From Ichthyophonus hoferi (taxonomy: Eukaryota; Opisthokonta; Ichthyosporea; Ichthyophonida; Ichthyophonidae), in NCBI GenBank assembly GCA_002751075.1, contig NAOQ01000165.1, positions 1,825 to 65,824 on the forward strand: DNA of 64,000 bases, in the 5' to 3' direction. Of this stretch, positions 12,692 to 25,700 are shown piece after piece (position 1 is the stretch's first letter; each line of letters begins with the position of its first letter). Both the position numbers and the translations under genes were made by a program. The notes beneath the pieces were generated by a model. The model had not been told where the DNA came from. It saw nothing but the letters and a program-made list of their open reading frames with translations, and searched no databases.

Positions 12692-12925
12692 TAATTATCT
12701 CACCCACGCTCAGGATGGCAGCCGACTATTGCAAGCTGAGAATTTAGCATAAAAACTGTAGTCCTTATTCAATGACATTGCAGAATCAAGAATCTCTGTC
12801 CCAATCTATTTCAGACAGAGCTTTTTTATAGTTTCTAAATATAACATATTATATATATATAGTACTTCGGAACCCTGCATTAATTAATTAGATGATTATA
12901 ATGATAGTTACATGGTTAATTTACT
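12692..12925 (-). repeat. Dispersed repeat family A, near-complete copy
   Basis: Reverse-orientation copy: TAATTATCTCACCC, CAGGATGGCAGCCGACTATTG, CAGAATCAAGAATCTCTGTC, CAGACAGAGCTTTTTTATAG, TTAATTAATTAGATGATTAT, then a degraded left end. Confidence 0.75.
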
Positions 12926-13511
12926 CATATTGCATATGTAACTTTATTTGGCATTTCCCCCTGAATAGCTTATTATTATTAACCAATCTAGCACTATTTT
13001 TTTTTTTTAAAAAAAAAAGTCGACAAAATACTCTTCCTAAATTGCTTTCAATTTTATATTGAAATAGTATGAAAACCAATGTGGCCTTACAGATTATCTA
13101 AATAATTCAACAATAGTCAGCTTAAAGCTTAGCAATTTGGATTCTTCAATGCTACGCAGTCATTGAGTTGTAGATGCTTGGGATTAAGACGGCACAATAC
13201 ATATGATAGATATAATTAATATCTATCTTTTAATTACTCTGTATGCTATATAGGCTGACTATTCCTAACCATATATATGGTAACCATTAATATTTCGTAC
13301 TGCAATTATTACCTTAAATGAGTTATTTTTTCGCTTTATGATTCAATGTTGCCAAGTAAATACACTACATAAAAAATGAAAATCACTGATATTATTGGAT
13401 CATAATATATTATTAGCTAACCTATCCTATAATCAGACCTATGATTAAATAAGTTTGTGTGGTATGTTTTTTTAGCAATCGCAACAAATAGTGATAATAG
13501 GTATTACTTAC

Positions 13512-13776
13512 ATCGTAATGTAGCATCCTTTGCTGGTTGGTCTCATTATACAATTTCTGCATTTGCACCTGAGCAAATAAAAGCATTGATCTTATTAAAT
13601 TAGAACAGAGGTTTAATTACTACAGCCAGTTACCTAGAGAGTTGGTATACGCGTCTTCTATACCTTCTATAGGACCTCTACCACTGCAACTGAGCCTTGA
13701 ACCGGCAAACGCAAACCAATTCGAGATACCGAAGACTGGACAAATTACTAGAACTACCACGGAATCTAATATATAT
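13512..13776 (-). CDS. Unresolved two-exon coding candidate
   Basis: Two exon-like blocks have clean splice sites on the minus strand. The first is 13634-13776: acceptor after a T-rich tract ending ATATATATTAG, donor CTCTAG|gtaact, fully open with a hydrophobic stretch SVVVLVICPVFGISNWFAFA then SRLSCSGRGPIEG. The second is 13512-13568: acceptor TTTATTTGCTCAG, donor GAT|gtaagt. Spliced in phase 1, the frame ends GANAEIV-stop. Reading block 2 in another phase gives CKCRNCIIMRPTSKGCYIT, which resembles a Cys-rich zinc motif. No start exon was found between here and the PPAN start, so this could be a relic. Confidence 0.35.
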
Positions 13777-14265
13777 TAAAAAGAATACTTAGGGTAGGTA
13801 CTTATTCTCATTAAAACCTCTCTAGCAATCTATTTTTTCTCAAATACATATTGTAATCAGTATACAAAACCAAATTGTAGCAATTGAGCAATAATACTTA
13901 TTAATCACAATGCTAGCATGTGCAATCTGGGATTAGTACGCGATTAATGATGCCGGATCATATTTTTAGCATTTTCTAGCCGATAAATTTGCGATCATCG
14001 CTGCATCGTTATCCAAAAAGCAGATCCGATTGCATCAGTGCGTGTGCACATGATGCGCTATGAGCCAATTAAAACAACAAATAAACACCCCGTATCATTG
14101 CGCTCAGACATGTACACGTGTGTATTGGAATACGTGATTATAGTTATTATAATAACTCAAATTAGCCGGTATAATATCTAGTATATAGTATATGTAGTAT
14201 ATATACCTTTTTTTTTTTAACTAACATATATAATCTTTTAGTGTTTTTTATTATCAACTTTAATC

Positions 14266-17200
14266 ATGGTGAAGCAAAGAAGGGTAAGTAAGCGTAAGCC
14301 TTAATCTCCTGATTACTTTTATTTCATTATATATTGCTTCTTGTATTTTTTATCGTTTTTTTTTAACATACTAAAATATCTTTCCTGTCCGTTTAATTCT
14401 TTGTATTGTTACTATGATTAGAATGGCATAGGCGCATGAGTTTATATATATGGCTATTATATAAAGCATTAGTTGTTATTAATTGTTATCTGTGCCTATG
14501 TGTAATTTGGGGCAAGGATAGTATTAGCTAGCCAACAATGTTTTTATACACCAGTCTGTTTTTCAAACAATCATGCTTTTATATTTTTACAAGTAATTTT
14601 TTTGCGTATTTATACCATCTTATTACAATATCATTAAATAATATATTTTTTATTTAGTACAACAGCATATATTGCATTTTAATAAATCCGTTAAAAAAGA
14701 TTTAAACAGAGATTGCATAAAGATAAAGAACAAACAACACAAAAATTAAACGGATATTTCGACTTGTATTCCGTTTAATACACTTGTATTTGTCAATAGA
14801 AGTTAGATCTTTTTTACTATTAATAACCTTTATAGACTATACCCTATACATAAGAACATAATGAGATTTCCTTTTTTTCCCCGTTGATTTACGACTAGTA
14901 TAGCCACATAAATGACCATTTATGCACTATTAATTTAATATGAAAGTATGCAAAACATCACAATTATTATTATCCTACTATGAAACTTGCATGAAAAATA
15001 CTAAGCGTACATATACTATTAAAAAAAAGTATATATATATGTATAGTCAATACATTAATTAATATGGTAGTTTTCTAATGGAACATAACAGCTGAACCTT
15101 AAAATAAAATTTTAACATTAATATATTAATATATACATACTATACTATTACCATATTTACTCTACTATGCTATTCCTGTCTACTCTATCTACCCTATTAC
15201 ATCAATACAATCTAGATCCTATTAAACTACTACACTAAGCTGTCATGGACCACCCAACCACAAATACAAACCTAATTTCCTTCTACTTCTACCACAGAAA
15301 AAAAACAGAACTCATGTAGAGGCAGATGAAAGTGGTGTACCCAAAAGTTTTGTTATGCATAGAGGTGAGATTGGGCATGCACTGGAACAACTTATACGAG
15401 ATGTGAGGTCAGTCATGGAGCCTTATACTGCATCCAAACTAAAGGTAAGGGTTGTAGTGTATAGGTGGGCGAGGATTGTATTGGGTGTGTTATGAAGATG
15501 GCATTGTGTTTTATTATGTTTGCTATGTATGTATGTATGTCTGTATGTGTGTGTGTATCTATCTATATATGTAACATATCTCTCATATATCCTAAACCAT
15601 TGATTTTCTTTCTTATTACTTACTATTCTGTCCTTACTATTGTTACTAAATTACAATACCAATAATATAACAGGTCAGAAGGCAAAACGTATTAAAAGAT
15701 TTTGTGCACATAGCTGGACCAATGGGAATCACGCATTTCCTGATTTTCAACCAAACAGAAATGGGTGTTAATTTGGTAAGTCTGCTCCGACCAATCTTTA
15801 TACATATTATATATATATATATATATGACCACTATAAATTGTTGGCCGTTTGTATCCGCACGTTCTTGTACTTTTCCACATTTTATCTTAATGTTTTTAT
15901 TAGTATTTTATTTAAATATTTTAAAATGGTTTACCGGGATTCATCTACCAATTATAATCACATCATTTGTGACTTTGTATCAAAATTACCTGCATAGATA
16001 CAGTGATAAATAAATAAAATTTAATATCTTAAAACACCCTATCTTTGACAAGTACATAATTTAAAAGAAATGTTTATTGATAGTTATATTCTTATGTATA
16101 CTCTCATACATACCCTCATATTCAGTAAATATCTCATTTTGCCTTTCCTGTGACACTATAAATCGGATTTAACCCGTTAAATTTTATGTGACTAATTGCG
16201 TCTCTTCCTTAGTATACGTTCATCCAATAACATATCATTTCCCACAGAGAGTTGCTCGCTTACCCCGAGGCCCTACCCTTTCTTTTAGAGTTTCACAGGT
16301 ATAGTTATGCTATCTTGCTTTGTTTTGTTTTGGTTTTTCTCTTTGTTTCTTGCCGTGCTTTAGTTATTAGCTTACTATGTGATTATTATCTCATTCATTA
16401 TAGATTGTAGCCATAATTGCGAACAGAAAATTAGATAAAGGTAAAAGCACTTTATTTGATATAACTATACGACAAAAAGAAGAGAATCTGGTCAGACAGA
16501 ATTCTTTTATGCTTTATAAAGATGGTAATACTATATATGGATTACTTAATGACTTAATAATATGATTTTTATGAATTAATTAAACAAATGATATTAATAA
16601 GCTAGTATCAAATAATCGGTTGTTTAATTTAGACTACTTTTTTTACCCATGTTGTATTGTTAGTTTCTTAGTAAGATATGTTATCCAACAAAAATATACA
16701 CAATTTAATAAATTTCCAATTGAATATCAGAAGCCAATCTATTGATCATCGAGGAATGTGTGATAGATTATGTTAATCATTAGTCTGATAGAACATAACA
16801 TTTCTACAAATTAGCCCTAATATAGAAATAGAAATAAGAAAAACAACATACTTATTGGATAAGGATGCATCATAATAAATGAATAAGAATGATAACTAAC
16901 CAGTAACATTATTATTATATAGTATGCCATCAAATCAGATGTGGTTGCTCTTCAAAGGCGTCCCCACTCACCAGCCTCTGAGTACAAATTTCCAGCCCTT
17001 GTAAGGACCTTCTAGCCCTCTAGGATACATGGCGGGCTATATAGTTAGATTATATAGGTTACTGTGCTATTTAATTGTTATTGTCGTATGTTATAATTTT
17101 ATATATTTATTGTATTAGGTTTGTTATTTTATGATATTGCATTTTTTTATTACGTTACGTTATATTGTTTTATATTGTTTTATTTTAACTCATCCTGAAT

Positions 17201-19155
17201 ACCTACAAACTCTTCTTTTTATACATGTAATTTATTATCATCTATATTGATATTATTCTATTTTATTTTATTTTAAAAAATTATATCCACCAACTCACTT
17301 TTTTTGCTTATATACTTATACCATACACGTCTATATATAGAATATATTTTGATTGGACTGATACCAGTGTGCTAATGTAACTATAGGTTAGTGGAAATAC
17401 ATAAATATGTGTATTTATAAAAGTGAAAAATGCGTGTGGGGTATGCACGGAAATGAGGGTTGGTTGGTTGCTAATGCATGCAAGGTAGAGCTTACTGTAA
17501 TAGGGAGAGATCACTTGTATAATACATTTATTAACACACATTCATACATACATACATATTCGTATATATATATATATATATATATATACACGTTAACATG
17601 CAGCTTGTTCTCAATAACTTCCCCAAGGAGGAGTTCCACATGAAGCTGATTGTAACTATGTTCCAGAACATGTTCCCGTCTATCGATGTCCAGAATGTAT
17701 ATGCCTCTCTTTCTATTTGTTGTCCATAGTTTTATGTAATAGCATTTAAATATTTTTATATGCAGTAATACATTGGTTTATAGATGTATATATATAAATT
17801 TTATGCATATATGGTTGCTGGGGCTTTTATAGGCTACATTTTTAAGGTATATATAATAATATTGAATTGATTTATTTAGCTATATTGGGTTTCATTGATA
17901 CTTTTATTTTTTGTAATTTTGGCAATCTATATAACATTGATTTTTTCTTTTATTACTTTTTTATTGATGGATACTAATTGGATATCTCTTTTTTCTATTT
18001 AAATATACAGGTGCAATTGGCTCAAGTCAGGCGGTGTGTTCTAATTAATTACGATAAGGAGACTGGGAACTTTGAATTCCGTCACTACTTTGTTAATGTT
18101 ATGCCTGCCGGTTTATCTAGGTAAGGTAGTTGTTATCGGTGATATATATATTGAGACATTATAAGTATGTATTAGCCTATAGTGATGGTATATCGGTGTT
18201 GCATTTATGCATTAAAATAGTGTTATATAGATATTCTATATAGGCTTGTGTTAATCTACATGCATACACTAGTCAACTTGGATAAAATGCTATCCTTTGT
18301 TTTATATTATATTGTTGTTCTCCTCTCCTATCACCTTGGTATTATCTACACTTTTGCTTAATTGGCTAACCGATTTTTTATTTTACTCTTCCAATGAAAT
18401 CGCAGGACTGTAAAGAAAATTATCCAATCAAGAATTCCAGATCTGAGTAAAGTGGATGATATTGCAGACTACGTTATGAGGTTTGTGTATAATGTAATGA
18501 AAATCGGAACCAGCTATTATGGCATTAACTGCAACTATCTTTCGATATACTCTTATTAGTAGTAGTATCAATGTTGTTATTAGTATTAAGGCTATTAGTA
18601 TTATTATTATTGATAATTTTTTACTCACTATTGATTGGTTTATAGTCAAGGTGGGATGATGTCTGACAGTGAGGCTGAAGAGGCCGAGGACTCGAAGGTG
18701 GTCCTACCTCAAAAGATGTTGGGAGTGGGCAACGCCAAAAGTGGGGTAAGTAATTACTGTATATCTGCATGTGTTTGTGTGGTATGTTTGGAAGTATGTA
18801 TAAATGCATATGCATGTATGCAAGATATTGCTTTATGTTTTTAAATATGTGCAATCTGTGTGATTATTCAGCCCCACCACCCACACTCACTTCCTCTTCT
18901 TCTCCTTAACGCTTACCCATCTCTCACCCCGTTGCTACAGCACTCAGCCATTAAACTACAGGAGTTGGGCCCTCGTATGACCCTCAACCTTATCAAGGTA
19001 GAGGAAGGTTTCTGTGACGGAGATGTTTTGCACCACGAGTTCGGTATGCTTACGTTACCTTTCTCTTTTTAAAATCTTTTTTTTGGTTTTTCCTTGACCA
19101 AGCAGAGACATCACAACCTATTCTCACTCAAACTTTAATGACATTGCTATCATTC

Positions 19156-19192
<37 letters not shown>

Positions 19193-20786
19193 TATCTCCA
19201 GTTGCATATATACACTATCACTGCTGTGAGCATTGTTTATTCCCCTTTTTATTACTTCATGTCATTGGATTGTTTGTACAAGTGTACATACCTACATACA
19301 CCCATTTACATAGCTACATGCATATCAACACATTCTTCTTTTTATTCCTTCATGTACTCAAACACTTCTATCGCAGTTTCAAAAACCCCTGAGGAAGTAG
19401 AAGCTATGAAGAACAAGAGGTTGCAAAAACAAAAAGAGAAAGCAGATAGGAAAAGACAACAGGAAGAAAACGTCAAACGTAAAGAGAAGGCAAAAGCCTT
19501 ACACAAACAAATGTGTGCTAGTGGGCAAGGTAGGAATGTGAATTGGAATGCTATATGTGAGTAGACGTGTTAGTTTATATAGTGTTATATTAATATATAT
19601 ATATATATATGTTTGTGTTGATAATTTTATTTTTTCTTTCTCTTTCTCTTTTACCTACCTACCTACCTACCTTTCCTTCATATGATCTATAATTTATTAA
19701 TCAACCGACAATACTAATATTTCTCTGCTATTACCTACACTTACCCCTACAGCTGTGGACAGCAGTGAAGATAGTGATGGTTACAAGTCACAGGAGGAGA
19801 AGGCTGAGGCTAGTGAGGATGACATGGATTACTATAGAAGAGAAGTGGGCGAGGAACCTGATCCGGGTAGGTGTCAAGATTGCTACTTGTTTTTGTACTG
19901 TTTAAAATAATAAAAAATACATTTGTAATGCTATTTATTTTACTATACTACTTACGCATATATATGTGTGAGAATTTTCAAAATACCTCATTGTTTTACT
20001 TACTATCTTTGTTGTAATATATTATATGCGTACATTTCCCACCCCAACACTTATATCTTTTCCCTTAATAATTTATATATTCTTTTCATACAGATCTCTT
20101 TTACTCTCGCAAAGGCAAAGGAAAATCCGCTGGCGGTTTAAAGGGTAAAGGTCGAGGAGGAGATGAATTTCCAGAGAAGTTTAAAGGGGGAAAGAGAGGT
20201 CGTTCTGATGATAGGTATGGGTAAATATAGTTAGAATGTTTCTCTTGTATGAATTTCTTTTTTTCCTATATCTCTATACTTCATACACAACTAATATATA
20301 CTAGTATTTAGCATAAAAATGTTTTAATCAAGGCGATATAATTATTATATTTGTTTGATCATCCTTGTGTGCCGTTATATTGACTTTGTAAAGACAGACT
20401 ATTGTGGTTTTATTTTTATTTTTTATTTGTTTTATCCAAGTCTATTAGATCAATTATAACTTTTATTATTTTCCCCTCTCCCTTCTCTTACTGGATGAAT
20501 TCCTTGAATATTATTTTAATGCCGGCTTTATAACATCAAGAAAGTGGTAACTTATTCTATGAGTTAAAATCTAGTCAGAGATATATTATGGCCGTGTTTT
20601 GAGGAGGAAGTTCTCTGTCGTTCTAAATTTTCTGACTGTTCTGTTCCTTTATTTTACAGTGCATCCGCTTCTAAAAAGAGGAAATTCGAGGGGGGATCTA
20701 AGAAGGGAGATGGGAAACCGGGTTCCAAGCCCGTGCAGAGTAAGCCTAAAGTTGGTGGATTCCTTAGAAAGCGCCAGGGAAAATAG
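14266..20786 (+). CDS. PPAN: PPAN (Peter Pan / SSF1), Brix-domain 60S ribosome biogenesis factor
   Basis: Nucleolar Brix protein required for 27S pre-rRNA processing and 60S subunit assembly. Fourteen exons: 14266-14283, 15298-15444, 15674-15775, 16248-16298, 16923-17000, 17604-17696, 18011-18120, 18406-18480, 18646-18745, 18941-19043, 19377-19529, 19753-19866, 20094-20214, 20660-20786. They join in frame to 463 residues (human 473). The start MVKQRRKKNRTHVEADESG matches the SSF-type N-terminus. The Brix domain spans about residues 18-285: SFVMHRGEIG, DVRSVMEPYTASKL, HIAGPMGITHFL, RLPRGPTLSFRV, LVLNNF, MKLIVTMFQNMFPSI, and LGPRMTLNLIKVEEG (the C-terminal sigma70-like motif). A Lys/Arg/Glu-rich helix, an acidic stretch (SSEDSDG..EDDMDYY) and a basic tail follow, as in human PPAN. 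AATAAA at 20941-20946, 155 nt after the stop, is a credible poly(A) signal. Confidence 0.97.
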
Positions 20787-22725
20787 ACACTGGGTTTCAG
20801 TATTAGCCTCTAGGATGCTTTCATATAGGAATCTTATGAAGTTCTATTGTGATGTTATAGCCTGGTGTCTGTAACCATTACGTTGTGGTATATATGTATA
20901 CGTACACCCTTAAGTGTAAAGTAGGGGTATGGGTACCTGGAATAAAAATTTCCCTCTATAGCTAGGTTCATTTACATATGTGCACATATAGACAACCAAT
21001 GTATTCTCCTAATAATGCGGTACTATATACTATTTAATACCAGTTGTCTCGGATCTAAGAATATATATATATATTTATTATTATATAAGTCGGCCTTCTG
21101 GTTTTGGAAATGCCAACCAAACTATGTGTCTGCGACACTATGATTAAACTAGCAGCGCGGTGTATATATACGTCTAGCGCTTAGTTGAATTATAGTAGTA
21201 ATTGATAACGAACTCAATCTATAACGTAGTGTTGCACCACCTATTTAGACTATAAAACGGATTGTTTTGTTAGATAGTATTTCTGGGATTGTTTTTGTAA
21301 ATTATTTGTTTGGCCATTAAGTCAAAAAAAAAATGAAGCTTTTTTATTTTCAGAGATTAGCTAAGCGGAATGCTTCTCATTCAAGACCTTGAGAAATCGG
21401 GTCAGATAGTAATTGGTCCAATATAAGATTAAATTATAAAGTCAATATGGGCAAATAGATGATTTGTATTTTTATTTATTTTAAATAACTTGGTGCGAGT
21501 CCATTATTATAATGGATGATATAAACTGATTAGTACCTCTGTTGAAAGGCTGGCACGAACTGCATTTTGTAAGTACCCTAATTTAATATATGCATTACTT
21601 GAGAATATGGTTAAAACTTGATTACTTATATCACATATATAAATATTCATAATGATTTATCCGAAATTTCTATTATGTATTTCCTTTTAATGCATGTAAA
21701 CAATAATATATTAGAAAGCCAATATAATTTTGCGTTAAGTGCTAGAATATAGTAAGAGATGCTACGTATACATCGATTCAATCCTATACTGGAGCATAGG
21801 TATTATAACTCAAGTGAAAGAGTATGGTAAGAGGTGCTAAGATTACATAGGAACATCCTCTTACAAAGTAGAAATAATCATAAAGTCCAATACTCAGCTT
21901 GGTTGTTAGGACTATACTAAGTAACTGCAGGCCAGTCACTTTAACCGAAACTATTTAGCCAAACCTCAATCCTGTATCAAGGACCGGAAATTATACACGA
22001 AAATCAGTATTGTTTAAGCATGTAAAAATATGAATTTTATTTTAAGATGTTGGAACTCAAGCGTTCACTATGCTTTTATTCTCCTTTATACCATACTCCA
22101 TACTCATTTTAGATAAAGCAACCTTATACATCAAAAGCTGTTGTGCAGTTGCATCTGAGATAACTACAATGATGATGATTACTATTATTATTCAAACGTA
22201 TTTATAATATTACTCTATCAGTAGGGAACTCATGGACATATACAAACATATTGGCATATATACATATCAATTTAATAACTGTTTACAGTGCGTAATATAC
22301 TCCTGTATATTCACCTCACAGTCCAGTATATCTATCACTGTATACAATAATGTTTGTGTTAGCCGTTAAGTGTATGTGGGTTTTAATACCAGATCAACAC
22401 AATAAAATTACTATGCAATAACTTTGACAATCTACATCTTCATACAACGACTTTAGGGATATGAGGATGTTGTATTTATAGGTATATGTATATAAGCTCT
22501 AATATTGTTTTTATTGTTTAACTGCATATCATTGAAAAGATTAATATAACATTAATCCAATATTAATTTAAACTTGATTTAGATAGATATCTCTCTACGC
22601 TACACATACATTGCAATACAATTATTAAAAAAAACTCCATAAGTATATACGTATATATATATATATACACACGAAAGTAAATTCAACAAGTCTATGAACA
22701 AACTCCTTACACCTCTCTCCTTACA
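20787..22725. other. Convergent intergenic region PPAN / MEIOB 3' ends
   Basis: Two genes end here facing each other. It holds the PPAN poly(A) signal (20941-20946). On the minus strand an AATAAA complement lies near 22508-22513, about 210 nt beyond the MEIOB stop. The rest is AT-rich unique-looking sequence; I see nothing else in it. Confidence 0.6.
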
Positions 22726-25700
22726 CTAGTTGTTAACAATTATAACATCCTTTACATTTACCGTACCTCCACTGTATATCTTGTTTTTTGATTTCTTTAT
22801 CATGCTTTAAAAACTTTTTTTTTTTTTTTTTTTTTTTTTGATAATAGTCAATTAATTGAATTAAATAAACTAAGATAAACCTCAATCATACAATATCTAA
22901 AACACTTATCCTTCTCACTTCCTACAATTTTCTGTTTTCCTCTAATAGTATACCTATATGCACGCATGCACATTTCCCTAATGATATATATAGTCACATG
23001 CACACAAACGTCTCTTAGATTATCTACATACCACATACCTCTCATGATCTCTTTATATATATTTGTTATGATAAGCTGCACATAATAGCTTACCATAAGG
23101 GTAAGATCCACTGAAGGGAACCTTGATCCTTATTACTGCCTTGACTCTCTCAAATAACAGCTTGGCTTTTAACACTGCTCTTTCCTCCCAAGATAATTGA
23201 ATAAAGTCATCGGCCTATGGTAGTGCAGTGTATATGTGATATAGGAATAGATGGTAGAATGTAGAGTGTATCAGGTTAAAGGGGCCTTAATTTATATTTG
23301 TTTATATCAAAGTACCTTGATGTAAGTTAGATGGCTTTATGGTGTGTTATGTTATATTATGGTTGCGCTGTGTTTTCCTATATTGTGCTGTGGTACGTAG
23401 TATTATAAAATTTAATATACACATTAGGGTCAAAACAGGTGTTTATATATAAAGTCATTTATCAACTACGTTATAATTTAACAAGACTCAAGTATAAATA
23501 TTTAATATATAATAGTCATATCGTAAACCTATATAAAATTCATATCTACAATATCGTTGGTGGTGGATTTACCGTCTGGCCGATCAGGGATTCTGCAATT
23601 TTACCCGTCAAGGCACAGTGGGTGATAGTACCTGTATGGTCTGTAAGGTCTATGTACAATCGAAAGGTAGTCTCAATAGGTCGGCCTGTAAGGAAAGAGA
23701 CAGAGAGAGGTTGGGTGGGTGAAGGTGGGGTGGGTGGTGGGGGAAGAGAGATAGGGATAAAGAGTAAGAGGGTTAGAGGGGTAGGACTTTTATATATTAA
23801 TAACTAGTTTATTATGCAGCACTGAAAGAGAAAACTATATATAAGCCTGAAAGGTTTTAAGCAACTGTGTAAAATATGCTTACTTTTAGAACAAGTACCG
23901 GGCACATAATCAGTATCAGTCAATCCTTTCATAATAATAAAATTAAAAGTCTGTGTTTGATGGTCTATAACTATCTAATAAACAAAGTAAACTTGTTTTT
24001 ATTTTATAACCTCCTATAACTACTATATAATACTATTACTTGCAACAGTATTTTAACAGTCATGTGCAAGCAATGAGTATTACCACTCCCTAGGACCGTA
24101 TACAATAGGCTATGTGGTAATGCACCTCGGAAAGATAATAGGAGACCTACCACAATCAGGACACACACAGTACACCCCTGTGTCGTAGCGTTTATTACAA
24201 GATAGGCTGTAGGAGATAGAGGGAGTGGGAGAAGATTATGCTTTGTTGGGATTATAACTGTTGCATTTGATTAAATTCTGTTTACTATTACTTTCAATCA
24301 GTTGGACTAAAGGTTTATTATTGGTGAATTATTGCATGACCTTTTAAAATCATCCATATCTAGACTGCTTATCTTATGTATATCTATTTTATAAAACTCT
24401 GGCTCCAATTATATCTTCCTTTAATCTCAATTTTTATGCAACAACAAAATCATATGGTATATTCTAATAATAAATCGTCATTAGTATTTGTATATATTAA
24501 AGTTATAGTAGATATGTGTGATTTAATGCAGCTCAATCTGGGTCTCTACTGGAAGAAAAACAACAAGTATCTAGAAACATCCAGTAATTATAAACGTTTC
24601 CCTAACCAGCTGCTGTAGCAATGTTTTAGAAAATTTATATGATTGTATTTGTAGTTGTAATGATTATATGACCATAGAGTGTGACGGTGGATATAGAGAT
24701 AGGAAGGTGGCTTACCAGGTGGCAATAAGTACAGTCACCTCAGGGTTGTCAATGTTGCAGCTTGTTAGGTGGGCAAATATCACGGAATACATCTATTATA
24801 GGACAAGATTGCATAGGGTAAAAATAGGATAGGATAGGATAGGATAGGATAGGATATGATATAATGTAATAGGATATGATAGAATAGTGTATAATAATGA
24901 TGTAATATAATATCATATAAGATAACCACGATATAATTCAATATAACAGGATATGATATTATTATAATATGATAGGAAATTATCCGATAGCACATGATAA
25001 AATACCCAGATAAGAGGGATACTCTATTATATTTCCTCTATTAATATTAGCCTGTAGTTTTCACCGTCATCATTATAATCTATTATACATATTCCTTTCC
25101 CATTCTTCCATGCATTTTTTAGCATAATATACATTACCTTATTTCCCCCCTCCTGTTAATATTTCCTCTATTCCCTTTTCTTTTCTCTGGTACTTACACA
25201 TTTTATAACCATAAAATGAATAATAGCTATTGTTTAAAGTACCTTTCATCTAAGTATATCAACTATTAACCTAAAGTACAAACAAGAAATATTATGCTAA
25301 ATCTTGATGTAAAGTAAACAGTAAACATCACTAATTAATTCTACCAAGAAATTCGAGTCCTACTGTAATAAATAGCCAATATCTATAAAACAACTACCCA
25401 CAACAGCATTCATATCTTGATTTTAAACCATTATATCTAAATACCAGCCTAACCATACTCCTTTAATAAAATAAAAATTAAATTGTCAATTTAAAAATAA
25501 TATATTAATGTAACTATATATAAAAGTTTTGTTTAAAAATTTACAACCCTTCACAGCGTTATATTACTTGATCTCCAGGTTTACTATGCTCTGACTGGGC
25601 CCAGAGGAGAAGATCGTAAATTGGATGCTTCTCGTTAATAGTGGATACTAATTGATTAAGTGTTATGTATAGGCTGTGTTAGTTGCCTAATTATTAGAAG

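Larger units (their letters stand above)
11130..13511. other. Intergenic THOC3 to PPAN, left part
   Basis: Holds two or three family-A repeat pieces (fragment about 11410-11470; 11638-11780 plus; 12692-12925 minus) and an unrecognised open frame (11988-12190). The rest is AT-rich with no feature I can support. Confidence 0.6.

Noticed and set aside
14284-20659. Possible box C/D snoRNAs in PPAN introns, as in human PPAN
   Set aside because: Scattered TGATGA/CTGA-like words were seen but no correctly spaced C and D boxes with a closing stem.
24780-24995. 71-codon minus-strand frame
   Set aside because: Mostly the AGGAT array; only the part at 24716-24792 is real MEIOB exon, in a different reading context.
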